Part shown: in pieces, positions 52,043 to 62,507 of the stretch | Layout of the letters: each line of letters starts with the position of its first letter | How positions within the stretch are numbered: the stretch's first letter is position 1 | DNA from: Entoloma clypeatum | Lineage: Eukaryota > Basidiomycota > Agaricomycetes > Agaricales > Entolomataceae | Direction of reading: 5' to 3' | Length of the DNA: 64,000 bases | Assembly (NCBI GenBank): GCA_963565915.1 | Contig: OY751495.1 | Span: 1,364,001 to 1,428,000 of the forward strand | Notes under the pieces: generated by a model | The model's input: only the letters and a program-made list of their open reading frames with translations | Told to the model about the DNA's origin: nothing | The model's database searches: none | Position numbers and translations under genes: made by a program

Positions 52043-54213
52043 GTGTCATTTTGTAGATGCTGTTCCCTCCAGAGCAGTGAAATTTAGCACTGACTGCACC
52101 TTGAAAGAATAATGCTTACCAAAGGCATTGAATGAACTGTTGGATTAGTAATATGCCACAGGACTCATAGCGGGGTGTATGCCATGTTTGCAAGTTGCCT
52201 GAATTGGTTAGCTCAGGTTGAGCATTTGTCAGGTTGATACTGCAGTGGTTGTACAGTCTTTCACCACTCAGTGGGAGACCCAACCTTTTCTCTATCCTCA
52301 TGGCCTAATCTACCTTGGACTTGATGCATATTGAAAGAATGAATATATATCCTTCATCTGAGGTCATTCAAGCCCAACTGCCTCTATTGTTGAAGCTACA
52401 ATCTGTTGAACAATATGCAACAAAGCACATTTTCATGGTTTTGCGAAGCGGTACATCAATTTTCCCCGATTTCTTTTTGTGATCAACAACATTATGTAGT
52501 ATGATTCCAACATATGTCAAGAGCTTGATCTTTGATATATATTGTCTACAAGAGATTTGTCGAGAGGTTGAGGAGGAATGTTGGCACGAGGACCAGACTA
52601 ATGGTGAGAAAAGCTGGATTAGTGATGTGGAAGCTGATGCTCTTATGGAATATGCAATACAGACTGCACTTCAAGGCCATGGATGGCTCCAGACTAGAGC
52701 ATCTGGAGGAACATGCAAATGAGATTCTCTGGGCACAACTTGGTGATGATCTTCCTGGTATGGGCAGAAACTGGACATCACGTTTTATGATGAAGCACTC
52801 AGACCAACTGCAAACATACTGGATAGTGTTCGAAGGTTCAGTCTACATAGACCTGAACTGGACTGAACTGAACTGAAAAATAGACCATGTTGGACTGAAC
52901 CGCAGTCTAAGGTCTATACGTTTTAGAAAATTTAGACTGCAGTTCAGTCTAGATTTTTTTTTTGACTTAGACCGCAAAAAGACCGGTCTAAACAGGTCTA
53001 GACCGGTCTTTTTGCCCTTTGGGATACATCTCCAACCCCCCCCCCTAATATTCTACAATTTTTGGAGATTTTTCAGTAATCTGCATAATATTCTAGATAT
53101 TTATAGTCCAATTTCATTGGTCTAAGGCTTGTTTTGAAGCTACAACTGAGTGGGGTACATTTCTAGCTTGTATATAAACTCTTGGTCAGAGTCACAAAGG
53201 TTAAGAATTGAGTGAAACATGGTGAAAACATAGCTAAAACATATGATTACAGTGTTATTTTTTTGTATCTGTGCTATTATTATTTTTGTTATATCTGTGT
53301 GCCTCTCATTGCCGAGCGAGCAATGGGTGGATGCGTCGATTCGACGTTGGATGATGCACGACACACACACATCAAATGTGTCAAATATATGTAAACAAAC
53401 TCAAAAAACATCGCATTTCTCCTTAATATGCCTACACAGGAGGAAGTAAGCTTACAGACTATATCAATGATGTACCAGAGTATCATATGTCAGTAAATAT
53501 GTATTTATTTCATGAATTTTTGCCACGGATTTGAGCATATAGCGATGCAGCGCTTTACACCAAACAACAGTAAACAATGTGCAAATGCATCGTGCAGGCA
53601 CGCGCGGTGCCTTCCTCATGATCTAATAATAGTTTAACATGATAGAACTCATCAATATACATGTAAACACCTTCTGAAACACCTTGTATAATTTTTAGAT
53701 CTCTAGATAAGATAGAAATGATGAAATGTGCATATTTCAGTAAAAGTGTTATATCTCCATAATGAATGCACCAAATTTGAAAAACATATGTGCTGTGAGG
53801 TCCCCTGAATGAGGAGAATCCAAAGCTGAAACAAAATTTTTTAGTCAAATTTTCGACCTATTTTGCTTCTATTCACCTTATTAAGTCCTTGGGCTTGATT
53901 TGAATGGTCTGAGTAGATTTACATACAATGTTACAATGGTATATATACAGTACATATAGACTACAGTGGTTGTGGAAGGGAGGAAGTAACAAAAGGTTGT
54001 TTTTGTGTTTGAGAAAACCCATGATGATGCACTGTTTATCACGATTTACAGTGTGTTTTGATGCATCATTTTAGAATACAGATTCTCTAGTATACATAGC
54101 TTGAGTTCCCAACTATATATATACTTTTTATGACTCTATATACATCTATTAATAAGTTCAAAGCTATCTTGAGGCCTGTGATGCCATGGTTTGGGCATCG
54201 AGGCCTTATGTTT
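52043..54213 (-). repeat. Second arm of the 2.17-kb inverted duplication
   Basis: Reverse complement of 20,041-22,213. It holds part of the repeated gene family, the N-terminal piece of the pogo transposase (52,501-52,810), the right target-site flank and the right two thirds of the hAT-like element. The right boundary coincides exactly with the LTR of Ty3-D (54,214), so the duplication probably continues beyond Ty3-D outside the window. The other boundary at 52,043 is a simple junction with the 9.4-kb repeat. Confidence 0.9.
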
Positions 54214-54756
54214 TGTCACGTAGCGTGTTTCTCAACGTCGGAAAACGTCGGACGAGTCAGAGCGGAGTAGCAGAGGAGTGGAATGCGGTAAGTGCAACGT
54301 TGGCAGAAAGGACCTGGCTTCAACTTGTGCGTTGCGCCCCACTCTTTGATGTGGTCCTCGATTTCGGATTGGCGGATGTCGGATGAGCGGATGAGCGGAT
54401 GAGCGGAGGTGACGGAGAGAATGCTCAAAGGCAAGTAGAGACGGATGCGAATGAGGTGAAACATATGATATTTGAACTGAGGTTCTACGACAGGTTTGTA
54501 CACTATTTATAGTAGACTAGAATGATCAGCATTACTATAAGTGATGTGCAGATATCGGAGTTGACCATTGGAACATTCGGAGTACGGAGAGTAGCAAATG
54601 AAAAGTGAACAACATATGTCTACTTGTAAGTATGGTTGAGATGTTACGTAGTAGAAGTATAATCAATATAAATAGAATGTTGTTGGAGCGGATGTTGGAG
54701 CGGATGAATCGTCGGAGTTGTTGGATAAGTCGGATGTGAATCATATGGTTATGACA
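54214..54756 (-). mobile_element. 3' LTR of Ty3-D (543 bp)
   Basis: Read on the reverse strand it begins TGTCATAACCATATG and ends ..CTACGTGACA, with inverted ends TGTCA/TGACA. The polypurine tract 'aagagggaaatac' (54,757-54,769, reverse strand) precedes it. It contains 'tccgac'-rich words. The partner LTR is outside the window, so age cannot be estimated. Confidence 0.85.
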
Positions 54757-54887
54757 GTATTTCCCTCTTAGGGCTGAACCCTGAGGCCCAGATGAGGTAA
54801 TCCACATGACAGTTGGTTGAAAAGCTTTGCACATGATTTATCTCTCTTGTCACCCAACCACAACATCTATCCCGACGCCTATCCCTT

Positions 54888-55899
54888 ATGTCCGCTGAGA
54901 ACTCACCCCTCGCCGCTCTTTGTGCTGAAAGGGAGCGCCAGAAGAAGGTCACCGAAGAGTTGGAGAGGAAGCTGCAGGAGGCAGAGGAGCACGCGAAGGA
55001 AGATGCAGAGCGCGCGGAGGCGAAGAGGGCGGCGAAAGAGCGGAGACGAGCAGAGAGGAAGGCAGAGAAGGCGAAGGCGAAGGAACCGGTTGCGGGTGCG
55101 GTGCGGATGCAGATGCAGATGCAGATGCAGATGCGGCAAATGCGGAGGTGAAGAAGGTCCGGCTGCAGGGGGTTTTCAAGAATATGCCTGCGAGTTACGA
55201 GCAGGGGAAGGAGGATTGCACCTCCTGCTTGAAAGCGGGGGACTTGTGTTTTTGGCCATCGGAGTGAGTTTTTCCTATTTCTTTATATGCTTCGTTATTA
55301 ACTTGTTCTTTAGGAATGACAATGCTTCGTCGTGCTGGCGGTGCCAGTGTTTGAAACGAAGCTGCAGAACAGGAGCGGAAGCGGAGTCGGAGGTGAAGCG
55401 GAGGATGACCAAGGCGGTGAGGGTCGGAAAGGCTAAGGTGGCAGGTGGTGCGACGAAGAATGCGAAGGCGGGATCGTCCAAGGGAGAGGGGACCGCGGAG
55501 GGATCGCGGATAGCCGCAGCGTCGGAGGAGCCAGAGTTCATGCCGGAGGGGTTTGGTCCGCCGGAGGTGGTCATAGGCACGGAGGTGGTGAGAGGGCTTA
55601 GGAGCATGATAAGGGAGATGTGGCTGATAAAGGCGGAGTTGAAGGAACTGTGGGAGATCAAGGAGCTTTTGATGGTTATCGCGTGGAGGGAGGATTCGGA
55701 GGCTTCGGAGGAGGGATCCAATGAGGACGAGGATGCGGAGGAGTATGATAGGGTATTGGAGGAGTTGGCAAAGGAGGTAGAAGATGAAGAAGAAAAAGAA
55801 GAAGAAACGAAGAAGCGGAAGCGGATGGAGGAAGCGGAACAGGAATCCGGATCAGAGTGGAATGAGGAGACGGAGGGGGTATCTAACAAAAAACAGTGA
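54888..55899 (+). CDS. Antisense accessory gene of Ty3-D: coiled coil, Cys cluster, acidic tail
   Basis: It lies between LTR and integrase, on the strand opposite to pol. ATG 54,888 opens a coiled coil (LAALCAERERQKKVTEELER, EEHAKEDAERAEAKRAAKER). A GATGCA hexamer run (about 55,104-55,134) changes frame. The next frame reads EVKKVRLQGVFKNMPASYEQ and CTSCLKAGDLCFWPS. A 50-base intron (GTGAGT..TTTAG, 55,264-55,313) leads to CWRCQCLKRSC, then a basic linker, helices (IREMWLIKAELKELWEIKEL) and an acidic tail ending at 55,899. The CxxCx6C..CxxCxC pattern suggests a zinc-binding fold reminiscent of fungal zinc clusters, but it is not the canonical Zn2Cys6 spacing. Transcription would start in or beside the LTR, antisense to it. 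One frameshift in the hexamer may be decay or recent slippage. Confidence 0.6.
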
Positions 55900-55949
55900 A
55901 AGTAGTTTATTGTTAGTATAAAATTTTAATAGATTTTCTTTTCTTTTTG

Positions 55950-56692
55950 TTACAAGCGCGATAAGGGGCCTGGCTTAGTTGGTTGAGCAGAGTGGAAGTC
56001 CGCTACCATATCCGCTGCGTGTTCAAGCTCGGATGCGGGTAACCAAGAAAACTCTTCACTGGTGTCTTCATAACCTAACCAGCGGACGAGGTAAAGGAGT
56101 TTGCAGCGTCGTCTTTTATCAATCTTTGAGTCGACGATTTCCGCAATTTCGTATTCGGTTTCTCCGTCCATCTCGAGCGGAGGCGGAGGAGATTGTATCC
56201 GATTTGGAATCTCATTAGAAGTTGCTGGTTCAAGCATGGATATGTGGAAGACGGGGTGTATAGCACACATAGTGTCGGGTAGACGTAGTGTAAAGGAGTG
56301 CGTGCCGGGTTGGGCTATGATTTCAAATGGGCCAGCATATTTGTCGGATAACTTTTGGGTGGGTCATGTGGTGCGGAAGAACTTGGCTTTAACAAAGACT
56401 TCTTGTCTGACGCGGAGCGGAGGAGGCGGAGAACATCGGACGTCCGCAGGGCCTTGATAACGTTGTTGTGCCTCTGCGACAGCAGTCTTTAGTTCTTGAT
56501 GTAATTCATCTAAGTCGACGATGTATTGTCGAGCTTTATCGGATGCTAGATCACGTTCCGGATGGAGTGTAATGTTGGGATGATAACCTTTGTTGGCGAA
56601 GAATGGTGATACACCTGTAGTGGCACTCGGAGTGTTGTTGTAAGCGGACCAGTTGTCTTGCTGGTAGTTGCAGAAAATGCGGAGGTATTGTT
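55950..56692 (-). pseudogene. Ty3-D integrase C-terminus with chromodomain
   Basis: Continuing from the Copia insertion site: YLRIFCNYQQDNW, then HPERDLASDKARQYIVDLDE, QEVFVKAKFF, QKLSDKYAGPFEIIAQPGTH. A 106-codon frame (55,950-56,270) follows with MCAIHPVFHISMLEP and the chromodomain YEIAEIVDSKIDKRRRCKLL, YLVRWLGYEDTSEEFSWLPA. The aromatic residues expected for a methyl-lysine cage are Tyr and Trp here. A stop (TGA at about 56,368) interrupts the segment before the 106-codon frame. The stop codon of pol (55,950) is about 50 bases from that of the antisense gene, so the two genes converge. Confidence 0.88.
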
Positions 56693-57002
56693 TGTTGAAG
56701 TTCCACCTGGGCGCTAGCCGCAGATGTACTGAGCAACACAGCTACAGTGGAAGTACTCTACTTAACCGTTCTAGTCACTTACTTGGGTTGGAAAGGGTGA
56801 GGCTGGTGAGAGCGGTTGAGGCTGGTAAGAGCGATGGAGCTGGTTAAGAGTCAAGAGACAACTTGTTGATATTGACAGTTTCCTGGTCTTATATACCATA
56901 CTACTGTTTGTACCAACCAAACAAGTATGTAATGAAGATATGTAAAGGTCATGTGATGTAATCTAATCTAATCTAATCTACGTGACGGGAAAAGTTTCAA
57001 CA
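56693..57002 (-). mobile_element. 3' LTR of the Copia element
   Basis: 310 bases with ends TGTT..AACA. On the reverse strand the LTR starts TGTTGAAACTTTTCCCGTCA and carries an 'agattagattagatt' run. The polypurine tract ATGGGGGGG (57,003-57,011) lies immediately upstream in element orientation. Confidence 0.93.
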
Positions 57003-57077
57003 CCCCCCCATATTTAGTACATACTTCTAAATACATCTTACTTTTTCCCACATATATATATAGGTACTCTGTTTCGC

Positions 57078-58170
57078 CTAGTTTTTTATCAATCCGAAGT
57101 ACGGGATAAACTTGTTGAAGAGGATTTTCCCCAGATTTTTAGTTAAAAGGTCTGCAGGATTGTTCACTCCTTCAATGAATTCGACCGTAATTATCCCTTC
57201 AGAGACTTTTTCTCTGACGAAGTGGAATCGCACGTCAATGTGCTTGGATCGCTTCTCAGTTACAGGGTTGGATGCGATAAAGACGGTGCATTCCAAGCTC
57301 GGCAAGCATGCTTCTAAGCCATGTTACTGCGCGACTGCAATCTGATAGCGCCATGTATTCTGCTTCCGTGGAAGAGAGGGCAATGGTTTTTTGCGCCGAT
57401 GAAACCCAGGTTACTGCTCCAGATGCCAGCGATACGAAGTAACCAGTGGTGGACTTCCTGGTGTTTTCGTCTGACGCCCAATTGGAGTCTGTGAATGCGT
57501 AGATTCCTTTCCCAGAATCACCATCGTACATGATCGCGTAATTTTTTGTTGCCTTCAAATACCTGCAAATATCCCTTGCCACTTCTAAATGGCGTTTGGT
57601 AGGGTTTGCGGAAAATTGGGACATTTTGATTACGGCGAAACAAATGTCGGGTCTTGTCCCGATCATTAAGTACAATAATGATCCGATGACGGATTGGTAC
57701 TTGGATCTGAGTTCCGCATTGGGTTCATCTTCAGATTTCATGGGTTTGTAGCCCGTTGGGAGTGAGGTATGGGTGGCATTAGATTCGCTCATCCCCATGT
57801 GTGCGAGAATTTTCTCAAGGTAGGGTACTTGATCAATGAAGATCCTCTTCCCACATTGCCTTATTTGGATAGAGAGAAATTCTTTTGGTTCCCCATCAGG
57901 GACTAGGTGGCCTAGGTCCCTACATTCCCATGTTGTCATGAAGGCCTTCTTCTTTTCCAGCGTGTATTCCCGGTTTGTGCCGAGAAAAGCAGAGTCATCG
58001 ACATAAATGACGGCGATCACAGTTTCCCCTTTGGTACTTGTGTGAATGAAAACTCCCGCATCGGAGTGAAGCCGGGCAAAGCCGAGCTTTTTCATGGAGG
58101 AATCGAGTTCCCTCCACCAGGCTAATGCGGCCTGCTTGAGTCCGTATAGGGCTTTGTATAGTCGGTACAC
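57078..58170 (-). pseudogene. Copia reverse transcriptase C-terminus and RNase H
   Basis: RT: YKALYGLKQAALAWWRELDS and the active site AVIYVDDSAFLG, intact. RNase H: YAFTDSNWASDENTRKSTTG, IALSSTEAEYMALSD and AVTWLRSMLAELG. Then a deletion with frameshift (about 57,290) removes the segment carrying the next catalytic Asp; the other frame resumes as FIASNPVTEKRSKHIDVRFH and NNPADLLTKNLGK to the end at 57,078. The polypurine tract and LTR follow within 75 bases. Confidence 0.9.
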
Positions 58171-58209
58171 GAGGTTTTCTTTCCCTTTTACTATGTAGCC
58201 CTCAGGCTG

Positions 58210-60069
58210 TCACATGTAAATTACCTCACGGAGTGTTCCATAGAGGAAGGCTGCTGAGACGTCCAAGAGTGTCATGAACCACCCTTCAAGGGCTGTCAAT
58301 GCCAGAATTAATCGGACGGTCTCGTATCTCACTACTGGTGAGAAGATCTGATTGAAGTCAATCCCTTCTACCTGTGAGAAACCTTTTGCAACAAGGCGCG
58401 CTTTCAAACGCCCGTCGGATTTTTTGTTGTAAACCCATTTGTTCCTTAGAGCTTTCCTCCCTGTAGGTAGGGGTACTAACTCCATGATCACCCCGCGGCT
58501 TTTGAGCATGTCTAGCTCTTTTTGTTCTGCCGCATACCAATCTTCTTTGTTCGGAAGAGAGTATATGTCTTTGTGTGACATTTCGATGATGCCTACTTGT
58601 ATGGAGATTGCCTCCATTAGGAGATCGTTCATCCATGCCGTTTGACCGCCCAGTCTACGTCTTCGATCCATTTTTTCAAGATCAGAAGCAGGGGTATCTT
58701 CCCCATAGATGCTGTCTGGCATTCTCCGAACTCGTCGTTCCCTGATCGGTCGATCTGGTACTTGCTCGGGCTCTGGAGTGGGTACTCGTGGCTCGTCATC
58801 GGGTTCGCCACGCGGCAAATCATCGTCTGATTCAGGGTGATCCTGTCCAGTGGGAACAGGGTCGTGAGGTTTTTCGTAATGACTGTCATTGTCATCGTTT
58901 CCGGGGATGAGGTCCTCAAACTCATCAGCCGGTTCTGGGTTTTCCATTTCTGGATGGTTCTCTGGCAAAGGGTCGATGTGGCATCTAGGGTACTTGCTTT
59001 CATCAAAGATAGCTTTCCCACCCATGAAAATTGTATTAGTCTCAGGATCCATGAAACGGTATCCTTTGACCCCTGGCTTTGATCTGAGATAAATCATCAA
59101 TCGAGATCTAGACTCCAGGGAATTTCTACGTTTTTCTTTTGGGATATACACATATGCCTGACATCCAAAGACTCTGATGCTTGACATATCGGGGATCTCA
59201 TTGGTCACCCTGAAGTAAGGGGTATTCCATTCGAGACGCTGCATGGGGGTTCTGTTGTAGAGAAAAGCTGCATGTTCCAAACAGAATTCCCACCACATAG
59301 GTGGTAAGCACGCGTCGAAGCGCAAGGCCTGAGATTTCTCCCACAGGGTTCGATTTATCCGTTCTGCTCGACCGTTCTGCTGGTGCTGATACGGGAGCGT
59401 GACGTCGATCAGAATTCCATGATCGGCAAGTACATCCTTGTATTCGTTAAATTCTCCACCTCCATCAACTCGCCATTTCTTAGGAGTGGCGGCGAATTGA
59501 TTCTGGATCATCGCAAGGAATTGTCGTAGTGCCATGACAGCATCCGACTTCTTCCTAAGCAAGACGACCCAGACGTGGGATGAAAAATCGTCCAAAAACA
59601 TAAGGAAATATTTATATTTGTGGTATGATGCCATGGATATTTGTTTAAGATCGGAATGGATCAGATCAAAGGTTTTTGTTGCCCTTGTTATCGAATTGGG
59701 ATATGACTGATTCGGCATTTTCCCTTTGAGGCAACCTGTGCAACTTTCCTGTGATTTCTCACGTACTAGTGTTTCAGGTACCCCTTTGGTACTGGTGGGA
59801 ATCTTTCGGAGTGCTTGATCATTTGGGTGACCAAGGCGCTTGTGCCATGTTTCAACAGTGATTTCGCTTGAGATCGCATGGATCTGGTCATAGCGTATTT
59901 CAGTGTCTAACCAGTAAATGGTTTGACCAAGGATGTGGGGCGAAAACTGGATTTTGCTCAGCCCTTTGGAGATGTTAATTTCTCCACAAGTCCCGTCTAC
60001 TTTGTAACCATGGTTAAGGAAGACGCCTAGGGACAATAGGCGTGTGTCCATGTCCGGGATGTAGAACAC
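58210..60069 (-). pseudogene. Copia integrase and N-terminal reverse transcriptase
   Basis: Residues about 70-130: pre-integrase zinc region with WHKRLGHPNDQAL and CTGCLKGK. Integrase core: FDLIHSDL (first Asp), WRVDGGGEFNEY (second Asp), and NGRAERINRTLWEKSQALRF with the Glu. Then MWWEFCLEHAAFLYNRTP and the GKxxxVxxLRVFG-like SSIRVFGCQAYVYIP. An acidic linker leads to RT (RVT_2): ALRNKWVYNKKSDGRLKARL, FSPVVRYETVRLILALTA, and LLDVSAAFLYGTLREVIYM. A TGA (58,210-58,212) follows, and the frame continues as QPEGYIVKGKENLV. Confidence 0.92.
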
Positions 60070-60177
60070 CGGTCTGAGAAGATGGGTTTTAATTTCCCCA
60101 TTTAGGGTGTGCCGTACTGGAATGGCCCTAACTCCGAGTATTTCCAGTTTCTTCCCTTTAGCTGCAGTTTGGACGAA

Positions 60178-60915
60178 TCACTTGACCGTGAGAGGTCTAT
60201 AATATGCGAAGTCCTTAAACTCATAGGTGAAGTGTAAAGAGGCACCGGAATCTAGTATCCATTGCGCGCGTTCTTTTTCCTTACAATGTGTACAAGAGGC
60301 AAAATGTTTAATATATTTTTTATGTAGATCACTGCTAATGTGATCTACGCACTCTGTACTGGTACTGGCTAATATATTATACGTCTGTTGAGAGGTATTA
60401 TTAGCATTCCGCAATTGATAAGGTTCAAGAAAGGGTTTCGACGAACCGTCAAGTTCTATCTCATCCTCAAACACATCCGGCCCCATCCGTTCCTGGTTGA
60501 TGTCCATCATCTTCAGCGATTCTTCTATTGATGGGGCTACGCGACGCTGTTTAGCTGGCCTTTTGTCGATGTCAGGGATGATGGTATCTAAGATACGGAG
60601 GTTCGACCCAGAGGGTCGTGCGCTGATTTCTCGGGCAAGCTTTCGCACTTTCTCGTTCTTTTTCCACGCTGACGGCTTTCTGGAAGGAAGCCCGGTGTAC
60701 TGAGAGGGAGGCGGGTTCATGCGTTGCAGGAGTGACTGCATCTTTTCTGACTCAGGCTGCACGGTACTTGTAGTTTTCCCGCGGCCCGTTACTGTGGTGA
60801 AGGCAGGTGCATGATGAGGAGGGAGAGGGCAAGGGGCACGTTGACGAGGAGGAAGAGGACAAGGAGCAGGACGACGAAGGGGTTGCTCAATGGCTGGTGC
60901 AATAAACTCGACCAT
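60178..60915 (-). pseudogene. Copia linker and aspartic protease
   Basis: The same frame continues after the TAG with a Pro-rich stretch (PLPPRQRAPCPLPPHHAPAF) and a charged linker. At its end is the protease signature WILDSGASLHFTYEF, where DSG supplies the catalytic Asp. A CTHCKEKE motif precedes it. A TGA (60,178-60,180) follows TVK, after which the frame goes on as FVQTAAKGKKLEILGVRA. The protease would release the Gag and Pol proteins. Confidence 0.85.
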
Positions 60916-60972
60916 TTCCTCAGCTTGGTCGGAGTCGTTTTCTGCGTTGTTGGCGCGTTTCTTCTGGTTGCG

Positions 60973-61917
60973 CTAGCGTCCCTTTCCCTTCTTCTTTTCA
61001 GAAGCGGTACTCGGGTCGGTCGAGTTAGTCTGCTCGTCAGTGTTGTTTCGCGAGGTACTCGGCACTGTCTGCTTTTCCCATTTGGGGTCTTGCCCCTTTT
61101 GCTTGGTCCCGGAGATTTTTCGGGCCTGCTCGTTGGATGCCCAAGTAGACCCAATCGCGTACTTGCGCCTGTACTCCGATACGATGCTGTCGGCGACGGC
61201 CTGCCATGTGAAGTCATCGGCGTCGTAGACCTGGAAGAGGGCGGTGGAGAGCGACGACCAAGCATCGGGAATGGCACTTGCCAGGATCATAGCTTGCATG
61301 AGGTCGGGCACGACGAAATTCGACTTGCTGAGGCGAGCGAAGAGTGATCCTAGGCATTCGATCTCTGGCACAGGGTCCCGACCTGACAGTTTGAAGGAGG
61401 CAGCGGCCTTAAAATCACCGAATATGGTGGCGGGGGAGACCTTTGAATATGTGTCCTTCAACGATGTCCAGGCTTCCTTCGAGGTCTTGGCGTCTCTGAT
61501 GTGTCTCCTGATGGCTTCGGAGACCTTGAGGCGGATGGAACCGAGGGCCATGTCATCGTCCCTGATCCAGGTCTTCCTTTCTTTGTGGAAGGCGGGCTGG
61601 TCGACGGTGACAGTGATGACCGGAGGCTGGATTGCAGACGTCGAAGTGGCAGAGGCAGGAGTGGAGACCGTGACGGTGAAGTCCTCGATAGTGGGGCGCT
61701 CAATGTCGCCGGATACGAGGCGCCAGACTCCTTGATGGAGGAGGTAGGACTTCATCTTCTCGGCCCAACTTTGATAGTCGATGCCGTCGAAGATGGCGAT
61801 GGAGTCAAGGGCGGAGCGAGAGGTAGACATTTTAATGAATCTAAAAGGAGTTTTCCCAATCAGTGATGTTCTTTTATGAATTTGATTTTTAGAGAAAACA
61901 AATAAATGATTCCTCAT
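60973..61917 (-). pseudogene. gag: Copia Gag (314 aa to first stop)
   Basis: The start is likely the internal MSTSRSALDSIAIFDGIDYQ, as the 29 residues before it look like leader. Gag features of Copia (UBN2/DUF4219-like) are visible: FDGIDYQSWAEKMKSYLLHQ, MALGSIRLKVSEAIRRHI, AWTSLKDTYSKVSPATIFGD, IPDAWSSLSTALFQVY. A basic, Ser/Thr-rich region follows and the frame ends at TAG (60,973-60,975) in KGKGR-stop-RNQKKR. The sequence continues in frame beyond it, so the stop is secondary. No CCHC knuckle is seen before the stop. Confidence 0.85.
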
Positions 61918-62177
61918 AACATATTCCCTTTAGGAATAGCGGTTGTGGGAAAAACCCTTTTTGTCAGAAGTGTGTGAGGTACGATCGACGTTTCCACATG
62001 ATGTGTACTAAGTCAATCCCCTTAGGGACGCTTCATGACAGGTACTTGTCGTAATGACGTTCCCAGGTTCATGTGTGAAGAAGTAAGACTCAGAACCTAG
62101 ATCTTTCGATCGGTTCTTTGCCAACCAGGGTAGAGTGGGCAGGTACTCGCTGTTGCCAGCGTTTCCCAAGTCCCTCT

Positions 62178-62507
62178 GCTATCCGGGGCCCATAACCTGT
62201 TGAAGTTCCACCTGGGCGCTAGCCGCAGATGTACTGAGCAACACAGCTACAGTGGAAGTACTCTACTTAACCGTTCTAGTCACTTACTTGGGTTGGAAAG
62301 GGTGAGGCTGGTGAGAGCGGTTGAGGCTGGTAAGAGCGATGGAGCTGGTTAAGAGTCAAGAGACAACTTGTTGATATTGACAGTTTCCTGGTCTTATATA
62401 CCGTACTACTGTTTGTACCAACCAAACAAGTATGTAATGAAGATATGTAAAGGTCACGTGATGTAATCTAATCTAATCTAATCTACGTGATGGGAAAAGT
62501 TTCAACA
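62178..62507 (-). mobile_element. 5' LTR (62,198-62,507) and primer-binding site of the Copia element
   Basis: The LTR is 310 bases. Directly inside it the reverse strand reads GGTTATGGGCCCCGG (62,183-62,197). This is the type of primer-binding site used by Drosophila copia, complementary to the anticodon region of initiator tRNA-Met (anticodon CAT), so priming from a cleaved tRNA half is inferred. It replaces the usual site matching a tRNA 3' end. Confidence 0.8.

Larger units (their letters stand above)
56693..62507 (-). mobile_element. Ty1/Copia retrotransposon, nearly complete (5.8 kb)
   Basis: Two 310-bp LTRs (56,693-57,002; 62,198-62,507) are flanked by TTGTT at 56,688-56,692 and 62,508-62,512. 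Gag, protease, integrase, RT and RNase H lie in Copia order on the reverse strand. It interrupts the Ty3-D integrase after TNQTLEQ; removing it and one TTGTT restores the frame (..LEQYLRIF..). LTRs differ at three sites, all in CpG context. Three in-frame stops and one frameshift in coding sequence show it is no longer autonomous. Confidence 0.95.

Noticed and set aside
54817..54890. Start of the antisense accessory gene at ATG 54,817
   Set aside because: The 360-codon frame from 54,817 reads a low-complexity Arg-rich translation through the coiled-coil region in the wrong phase; ATG 54,888 gives the natural coiled coil and the frame change lies at the hexamer run.
54900..55400. Canonical Zn2Cys6 transcription factor
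   Set aside because: Cys spacing differs from CX2CX6CX5-12CX2CX6-8C and the intron splits it; only a zinc-binding resemblance is claimed.
55965..56045. Forward tRNA-like sequence with 'tggcttagttggttgag' and 'gtgttcaagctc'
   Set aside because: It is the complement of the conserved Ty3-D chromodomain tail and stop region, does not fold into a cloverleaf with paired acceptor strands, and is explained by coding sequence.
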